Shown: positions 1 to 3,428 of the stretch, piece after piece | How positions within the stretch are numbered: position 1 is the stretch's first letter | Layout of the letters: each line of letters opens with the position of its first letter | From: Pseudomonadota bacterium | GTDB taxonomy: Bacteria > Pseudomonadota > Gammaproteobacteria > Steroidobacterales > Steroidobacteraceae | Length of the DNA stretch: 5,188 nucleotides | Direction: 5' to 3' | NCBI GenBank assembly: GCA_021817875.1 | Contig: JAKAFQ010000338.1 | Coordinates: 1 to 5,188, forward strand | Translations under genes and position numbers: made by a program | Notes under the pieces: generated by a model | What the model was told of the DNA's origin: nothing | Database searches by the model: none | Seen by the model: the letters and a program-made list of their open reading frames with translations, nothing else

Positions 1-718
1 AAGCGGCCACCGGCGTCTCGAAGAAACGGCACACGCTCGCGCTCAGTGCTCCGACCGACTTCAGCACGGCGGCGTCCGTCGTCCCTTCGGCGATCAGGTT
101 GTAGGAAAGGGCGAGGCGGTACCCGGTGCGGACCGGGCGCACCTCGTGATAACAGTCCGCATAGAAGGCGGTGAGGGTGAGCTGCCGCGCTGAGGCTCGC
201 ACCGTCTTTCGTTCGCCTCGGTGCTCGATCACCAGCTCGCCACCCGTCACCCGCGAAGGCAGGACCACGACCAGTGTGCCCAACATGTCGTCGGTCTTCT
301 CCGAGTCACGGTGCGGGGCGAAGAATTGGCCGGGCCCGTAGATCAGCAGGTTGTGCAGCTCGGCCCGCAGGCGGCATTTTTGTGGCAGACCCAGATCCCG
401 GCGGATCCGCTCGAGCTGCGGGGTGAGGGTATTCGCCCATCGGCGCTCATCGAGGTCCAGTCGCTTCGCGGGAATCTCCCAAGTGTCCCGCACCTTGCGG
501 TCAAGACGCGTCTCCTCCTTGTAGCCATGGTGGGCCGGCCGGGCGACGCCGCACAATTTCCGTGCAGTCGCGGGACTCACGGGCAGAGTCACCCGTCCGA
601 CGCCCTTGACCTCCAACTGCAGATCTTTCGGGCTGCGCGTCGCCCGCGTCGTGAACGTGCCGCCGGTGCCTATCCGGCCGAGGGACTTGGTGATCTCATC
701 GAGTGGGGTGGTCATCAT
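1..718 (-). CDS. 2OG-Fe(II) oxygenase, prolyl-4-hydroxylase-like (3' end cut by window edge)
   Basis: The reading frame is open from 718 to the left edge and gives 239 residues. It has the Fe(II)/2-oxoglutarate signature of the double-stranded beta-helix oxygenases: a first metal pair in FFAPHRDSEK (H136, D138), the second histidine in DCYHEVRPVRTGYRLALSYNL's opening YHEV (H191), and an arginine ten residues later (R201) where the 2OG carboxylate is normally bound. Family knowledge says such enzymes hydroxylate a protein or small molecule using O2 and 2OG; the substrate cannot be read here. No signal peptide is evident, so it is probably cytosolic. An in-frame TAA (721-719) directly precedes two tandem ATGs (718 and 715). 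GGGGA lies 6 nt before the second, so initiation at 715 is equally possible. It lies 76 nt downstream of the TPR gene on the same strand, so co-transcription is likely. The gene continues outside the window; several bacterial relatives have long C-terminal extensions. Confidence 0.88.
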   Translation of the reverse strand, partial: MMTTPLDEITKSLGRIGTGGTFTTRATRSPKDLQLEVKGVGRVTLPVSPATARKLCGVARPAHHGYKEETRLDRKVRDTWEIPAKRLDLDERRWANTLTPQLERIRRDLGLPQKCRLRAELHNLLIYGPGQFFAPHRDSEKTDDMLGTLVVVLPSRVTGGELVIEHRGERKTVRASARQLTLTAFYADCYHEVRPVRTGYRLALSYNLIAEGTTDAAVLKSVGALSASVCRFFETPVAA

Positions 719-740
719 TTATCCCCATCATCGTTCCTCT
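696..740 (-). promoter_or_regulatory. Translation start region of the oxygenase with an overlapping 11-codon mini-ORF
   Basis: AGAGGA (740-735) is the best Shine-Dalgarno sequence upstream of the oxygenase, but it is well placed for two ATGs in another frame (731 and 728, spacings 3 and 6 nt). That frame encodes 11 residues, ends at TGA 698-696 and overlaps the oxygenase start at 718/715. AGAGGA is 16-19 nt from the oxygenase ATGs, which is too far; only GGGGA (725-721) suits them. The mini-ORF may be a decoy, or may couple translation by re-initiation. The sequence facts are direct; the regulatory role is inferred. Confidence 0.3.
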
Positions 741-794
741 CTGCGAGAGCGGTCATGAGGCTGCGTGGAGCGCCGCCGCTCGGGGCCTTCGGGC

Positions 795-1784
795 TCATGT
801 GTGACCCACGGCTTCTTGATCCTGATCCTCTTCCCAGTCTCGGCCATGGCAAACCTCATCCCAACAGAATCGCGCGCCTTGATTGTCGCTCGGATTGAGC
901 GACAAGAGGCGCTCAAAGGCCTGCTGGGCTTCCCGCAATTGCCCCAGGCGCCACAGGCACAGAGCATATCCGTGCAGGCATCTGAGAAATGGGCGGTTGT
1001 AGATGTGGCCCCAGAGAAGCACGCCATCGAAGTCCGGCGGCAGCCAAAGTTCCCCAATCCGCAGCCCGATCTCGTAGTGGAGGATTGCGCGCTTGGGTGA
1101 ATGATCGAACTCAAGGTTGCCGAGGTGCGCGTGAGCGTCGAGACAACGAAGATCGGTGCCCAAGGCATCCATGAGCAGCTCGTAGGCTTCCGCGTTCTGG
1201 CCTGCCTGCACGAGCTCGGCCGCTTCGCAGGTGGGATTCTCCTCCTCGTCATCGAGGCCGGGAAATTGCCCCCAGGCGATCGGATCCATGATGACGCTGG
1301 GACGTGGCCTCGCGGTCAGCTTGCGCCAGAGCGGGGCGTACCCGTCCTTTCCGCGATAGGGCAGATCAGTGGCGCGCAGGTCGATGAGTCCGTCGTCGCG
1401 CAGAGGCAGTGGCTCGAGAGCCAGCTGGTCTACCGCGATGCGGGGATTCTCGATCGATCCACTCGCGTAAGCATCGTCCTTCCAGGCCCAACGCTTCTCG
1501 ATCACCAGCGTCACGATTTGCCCCGGCAGGACCCGCCACATGTCCCGGGATCGGAACGTGACCTCGCCGGCTTCGCAGAGCACACGCACCCGGGCCGACC
1601 GCTGGTTCATTTTCAGCACGGCCGCATCGAGCCGCGAGGGTTCCTCGGCGACGGGTCCCGGGTCGTCGTGACCCGGCACGGCTGCGCGCTCGCGCATCAC
1701 ATGGACGCGCGCCGCAGTATAAGACTCGCCGGTCTTCTGCTGGCGCTCGCGGATGATTCTTTTGAGATCTCGGTGGGCAGTCAT
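795..1784 (-). CDS. TPR-repeat protein of unknown function
   Basis: This 329-residue soluble protein has no signal peptide or membrane segment. Its C-terminal part (about 186-305) is made of paired helices. The clearest TPR-like unit is about 275-305 (LCLWRLGQLREAQQAFERLL, then the LNPSDNQGAR turn), and it is preceded by NRPFLRCLHGYA (263-274). TPR domains bind other proteins; no catalytic motif is visible. The N-terminus (about 7-33) is a basic helical stretch with TGESYTAARVHV. The middle (about 60-160) has alternating beta-like segments (VRVLCEAGEVTFRSRDMWRVL, VTLVIEKRW). The tail is acidic (DWEEDQDQE). GAGGA (1795-1791) is 6 nt before the ATG, a strong start signal. It lies between a small ORF 13 nt upstream and the oxygenase downstream, all leftward. 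An adaptor or substrate-presenting role for the oxygenase is inferred from this order alone. Confidence 0.82.
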   Translation of the reverse strand: MTAHRDLKRIIRERQQKTGESYTAARVHVMRERAAVPGHDDPGPVAEEPSRLDAAVLKMNQRSARVRVLCEAGEVTFRSRDMWRVLPGQIVTLVIEKRWAWKDDAYASGSIENPRIAVDQLALEPLPLRDDGLIDLRATDLPYRGKDGYAPLWRKLTARPRPSVIMDPIAWGQFPGLDDEEENPTCEAAELVQAGQNAEAYELLMDALGTDLRCLDAHAHLGNLEFDHSPKRAILHYEIGLRIGELWLPPDFDGVLLWGHIYNRPFLRCLHGYALCLWRLGQLREAQQAFERLLSLNPSDNQGARFCWDEVCHGRDWEEDQDQEAVGHT

Positions 1785-1797
1785 CGCTTTTCCTCGC

Positions 1798-1950
1798 TCA
1801 GCGCTGCCTCGGCCCCGCCCTCGGCTGCGCTGCGAAGAAACGCACGACGAGCCACGCCGGAGGAGTCTGCTCCCCTTTGCTCCATTCGAGGGATCCCGCG
1901 GGGTGGATCTGTCGGAGTTCGGCGTCGGTTACGCCGCGTTGACTAAACAT
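1798..1950 (-). CDS. Possible small protein, 50 aa, first gene of the TPR/oxygenase cluster
   Basis: An uninterrupted ATG-to-TGA frame of 50 codons ends 13 nt before the TPR start, just before that gene's Shine-Dalgarno sequence, as expected of an operon leader gene. About three quarters of third codon positions are G or C. The product starts MFSQRGVTDAELRQIHPAG and has a tryptophan/proline-rich core at 23-34 (WSKGEQTPPAWL), then a hydrophobic-basic tail (VVRFFA, then R-rich). The core loosely resembles the W-S-G-x-G-x-x-P-x-W-L motif of H-NS-type C-terminal DNA-binding domains, but with one extra residue and no other support. AAGGG lies about 10 nt before the ATG, a weak initiation signal. 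I do not recognise the family. It could also be a translated leader or a chance frame in GC-rich DNA. Confidence 0.35.
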   Translation of the reverse strand: MFSQRGVTDAELRQIHPAGSLEWSKGEQTPPAWLVVRFFAAQPRAGPRQR

Positions 1951-2220
1951 CCCACAACAACCCTTGCTCCGTCAACAGCGACTTCTATTCGTGTGGCGCG
2001 CCTGAATCTCCGGCGAACGATTCTCGCGGTCGAGGCACGATGCAAGGAAGGGGCGGTATTCTCAGTCCTCGGAAAGGCCGATCAACCGTGCGAAGCGGGC
2101 TGCGGCTCGCCACCGAAAAGTCCCCGCCCTTGGTGAACGCTGCGTCCGCGAAGCGCACCACGGCGAGCGATTCGCGCAGCGCTTGAATTCGCGCTGCACG
2201 GTTCAGGCATCGTCACGCTG
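1951..2220. other. Intergenic stretch without a supported gene
   Basis: This stretch separates the end of the toxin gene from the leftward cluster. Frames open on both strands (for example a 48-codon plus-strand ATG frame 2039-2185 and a minus-strand frame of about 42 codons starting near 2210) are antisense to each other. They lack convincing ribosome-binding sites and look like no known protein. No tRNA-like fold, tandem repeat or long dyad is visible apart from the short hairpin at 2176-2197. It should contain the leader of the 1798-1950 ORF and the 3' end of the toxin transcript. Confidence 0.5.
2176..2197. repeat. Short perfect hairpin downstream of the toxin gene
   Basis: GCAGCGC and GCGCTGC are perfect 7-bp arms around an 8-nt loop containing GAATTC. 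The hairpin starts 24 nt beyond the toxin stop in the direction of toxin transcription. It is GC-rich enough to stabilise or pause a transcript, but there is no T run on either strand, so I do not call it an intrinsic terminator. Confidence 0.35.
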
Positions 2221-2529
2221 CTATGATGACGAACGCGTTGCCCGACCCAACCAATAGCCAGACCTGCGGCGGTAATGCGCCACCGCGAGCACCTGAATCA
2301 TGGCATCCCGCTCCCGGTAGATGATCGTCAGCGGAAACACGCGCAGCCGCACGCGCCGGATGTCCGGTTGACGTTCGATCGGGTATCGTGCCGGCCGCTC
2401 GCAGACGTTGCGGATCGTGTTGAGAAAATGCTCGCGATAGCGAGCGCCGAGGCCCGCTTGCCGGGCTTCGTAGAAGGCGATCAGTTCGAGGTGTTCCGTT
2501 GCCGCTGCCGGATGGAAGCGGTAATTCAT
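2221..2529 (-). CDS. ParE/RelE-family toxin of a type II toxin-antitoxin pair
   Basis: This 102-residue basic protein fits the RelE/ParE superfamily in length and pattern. It opens with MNYRFHPAAATEHLELIAFYE (beta strand plus first helix), continues with a second helix (about 30-45), then P-ARYPIE, RRVRLRVFPLTIIYRERD (about 58-75) and the C-terminal strand VLAVAHYRRRSGYW (about 80-93). The AH-x-RR-x-GYW ending is characteristic of the branch often named plasmid stabilisation protein. Members either cleave mRNA on the ribosome or poison DNA gyrase; which applies cannot be told from sequence. Its ATG overlaps the antitoxin stop by 4 nt (ATGA), so it is translationally coupled to, and follows, the antitoxin. 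The gene appears intact. Confidence 0.9.
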   Translation of the reverse strand: MNYRFHPAAATEHLELIAFYEARQAGLGARYREHFLNTIRNVCERPARYPIERQPDIRRVRLRVFPLTIIYRERDAMIQVLAVAHYRRRSGYWLGRATRSSS

Positions 2530-2750
2530 CGTAACAGCGCGCTGGCCTTCTGGTCGACTTCGTCGGCTGGGATCAACTCAACTTCACCGGCGTCAATCTG
2601 CGCTGCGCGGCGATCGGCTTCCTCCAGCCACAGGCGCTCGCTCTCCTCCGCAGACAGATCGTCGAGACTGTCGAGCAATTCTCGAGCAAGTCGTGCTCGG
2701 TCTTCGGCAGAAAGCTTCAGCGCTTCGCGTTCGAGAGCCTCTATGTCCAT
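2526..2750 (-). CDS. Antitoxin of the 'addiction module protein' family
   Basis: The 74-residue acidic protein begins MDIEALEREALKLSAEDRA. It has the family layout: an N-terminal helix rich in Leu/Glu/Arg, LARELLDSLDD (about 21-31), then W-L-E-E-A-x-RR and the tail GEVELIPADEV. These match the small antitoxins (Unstab_antitox type, PF09720) that pair with ParE/RelE toxins; the free C-terminal tail usually wraps the toxin. The frame is open upstream to an ATG at 2855, but I chose 2750 because the extra 35 residues lack the family pattern and relatives start just before EALEREALKL. The start has only a weak GGA signal. It precedes and overlaps the toxin, the usual order that lets antitoxin be made first. 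Confidence 0.87.
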   Translation of the reverse strand: MDIEALEREALKLSAEDRARLARELLDSLDDLSAEESERLWLEEADRRAAQIDAGEVELIPADEVDQKASALLR

Positions 2751-2761
2751 TGCATGTCCAT
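2743..2761. repeat. 8-bp direct repeat at the antitoxin start
   Basis: ATGTCCAT occurs at 2743-2750 and 2754-2761, 11 bp apart (about one helical turn). On the minus strand this reads ATGGACAT-GCA-ATGGACAT, so two ATGs compete. The upstream one opens a six-residue mini-ORF that stops at 2743-2741, overlapping the real antitoxin start. It may be an autoregulatory half-site pair, a duplicated start, or chance. Confidence 0.35.
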
Positions 2762-2789
2762 TTCCGCTAAGTCCGCCGTTGAGGCTTTT

Positions 2790-2808
2790 GGGGTCAGACC
2801 GCATTATC
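2790..2808 (-). promoter_or_regulatory. Possible -10 element and small palindrome ahead of the antitoxin
   Basis: On the minus strand GATAAT (2808-2803) matches five of six bases of the sigma70 -10 consensus and lies about 50 nt before the antitoxin ATG. No good -35 is seen 16-18 bp upstream. Directly after it is the 9-bp palindrome GGTCAGACC (2792-2800) within GGGGTCAGACC, which would sit at the transcription start, a plausible operator position for the self-repressing toxin-antitoxin complex. This is weakly supported. Confidence 0.28.
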
Positions 2809-2845
2809 GCAGAAGGGCGCCGGTCACGGATCACCGGGAAGGCGT

Positions 2846-2873
2846 AGATCCGCATGACGATGATGTCGGATCT
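2846..2873. repeat. 7-bp inverted repeat upstream of the toxin-antitoxin pair
   Basis: AGATCCG (2846-2852) and CGGATCT (2867-2873) are perfect inverted arms with centres 21 bp apart, two helical turns. The geometry suits a dimeric DNA-binding protein, and the site lies about 40 bp upstream of the possible -10. It could be chance; no regulator is identified. Confidence 0.25.
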
Positions 2874-2886
2874 CGGCGCTGCGGTT

Positions 2887-2961
2887 CTGTGGAATATTTC
2901 CCGGTCGTACGTATGCGAATCCGGGGCTTATCCCTGCGTAATCCGCCGAAATATTCCACAG
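2887..2961. repeat. Perfect 14-bp inverted repeat with structured 47-bp centre
   Basis: CTGTGGAATATTTC (2887-2900) is the exact reverse complement of GAAATATTCCACAG (2948-2961). The centre holds a second small dyad, GGG-CTTAT-CCC (2924-2934), flanked by near-identical direct repeats TGCGAATCC (2914-2922) and TGCGTAATCC (2935-2944). The flanks show no matching target-site duplication. It could be the terminal repeats of a very small mobile element, a recombinase or regulator site, or a structured RNA. Each arm also contains TGTGGAATA, one mismatch from the DnaA-box consensus (TTWTNCACA on the other strand). Confidence 0.7.
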
Positions 2962-2996
2962 GCATACAACAAAATATCCATTAAATTCATTGGCGT

Positions 2997-3362
2997 ATGG
3001 TGATTTTAGACCCGGCCTGGAAATCCGCGTGTCGGGGGTTCAAGTGGTTGTGCGCTTATTCGCCCTTACAGAACATCAAGCCGGGCACCTGTTATCCGCC
3101 GACGCTGATCACGACCTCTTGGGACGACGACCGCGTAGTGCCGATGCACGAGTTCAAGTTCACCGCCGCGATGCAGCGATCGCAGGCGTGCCCCAACCCG
3201 ATCCTGCTGCATACGACGGGTGCGACCAGTCACATCTACATGCCGCTCGACAAGCAGATCGCGCAATCGGCGGACGTTTGGGGATTCGAGGCCTACAATC
3301 TCGGCATCAAGCAGGTTCCGGCACTCTTGCAGCATAAGACCGCTCGACGGACGTCGCGCTGA
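2997..3362 (+). pseudogene. C-terminal remnant of a prolyl oligopeptidase (family S9A)
   Basis: From about 3039 the translation follows the end of the prolyl oligopeptidase catalytic domain: FKWLCAYSPLQNI, then YPPTLITTSWDDDRVVPMHE with FKFTAAMQ, then LHTTGATSHIYMPLDKQIAQ and SADVWGFEAYNLGIK. The Asp of the DDR motif (D44 from the ATG at 2997) and His79 of TSHIY align with the catalytic Asp and His, and Arg46 with the substrate-binding Arg. The nucleophile Ser, the rest of the hydrolase domain and the beta-propeller are all missing. Complete enzymes have about 700 residues; about 108 homologous ones remain. The first 14 or so residues do not look like the family and there is no ribosome-binding site, so the gene is 5'-truncated and almost certainly inactive. 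The break at about 3000-3039 adjoins the inverted-repeat region. It runs toward the hydrolase gene. Confidence 0.8.
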
Positions 3363-3421
3363 AGCGCGTATTCGTCGTGTTCCTGGTGGTGGTCGGCGCG
3401 GTGATCGCAGCGGGCGGTTGA
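3359..3421 (+). other. Hydrophobic 20-residue frame overlapping the peptidase stop; possible start of a lost gene
   Basis: CTG at 3359 overlaps the peptidase stop as CTGA and opens LKRVFVVFLVVVGAVIAAGG, then TGA (3419-3421). The shape, two basic residues then a long aliphatic stretch and small residues, is that of a signal peptide or membrane anchor. No ATG, GTG or TTG exists in this frame after the TAA at 3335-3337. It may be the beginning of a secreted or membrane protein once coupled to the peptidase gene, cut off here, or a chance GTG-rich run. It ends 7 bp before the stop of the opposite-strand hydrolase gene. Confidence 0.25.
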
Positions 3422-3428
3422 GCGGCGG

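Larger units (their letters stand above)
2751..2996. other. Non-coding, dyad-rich stretch between the toxin-antitoxin pair and the peptidase remnant
   Basis: No convincing gene lies here; the frames crossing it on both strands are short and start inside neighbours. Going rightward it holds the antitoxin leader, the GATAAT/GGTCAGACC pair, the 2846-2873 dyad, the perfect 14-bp inverted repeat 2887-2961, and an AT-rich patch (2961-2996, about one third G+C) unlike the GC-rich surroundings. GTATG is at 2911-2915 and 2995-2999, and its complement CATAC at 2963-2967. The composition break and the adjacent gene truncation suggest a recombination boundary. Confidence 0.5.

Noticed and set aside
221..898. 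225-codon plus-strand frame
   Set aside because: It is antisense to the oxygenase, which carries clear catalytic motifs.
728..1252. 174-codon minus-strand frame ending near the oxygenase start
   Set aside because: It is an Arg/Ser/Thr-rich shadow in another frame of the TPR gene.
1101..1946. 281-codon plus-strand frame
   Set aside because: It is antisense to the TPR gene and to the 50-codon ORF, with low-complexity composition and no ribosome-binding site of note.
1946..1975. Minus-strand promoter TTGACG / GATGTT with 18-bp spacer
   Set aside because: The -35 is good but the -10 matches only three of six bases and overlaps the ATG of the 50-codon ORF, so it would exclude that ORF; support is too weak to list.
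1753..2136. 127-codon plus-strand frame reaching into the intergenic stretch
   Set aside because: It starts inside the TPR gene on the opposite strand, is rich in Arg, Ser and Pro, and has no family resemblance; weakly possible only for its 3' half.
2751..2855. 35-residue N-terminal extension of the antitoxin
   Set aside because: It contains no antitoxin pattern, spans the likely promoter, and the family starts at MDIEALEREA.
2887..2999. Integron attC, dif site or origin of replication
   Set aside because: No paired RYYYAAC/GTTRRRY core sites, no match to the dif consensus, and too few DnaA boxes with no rep gene.
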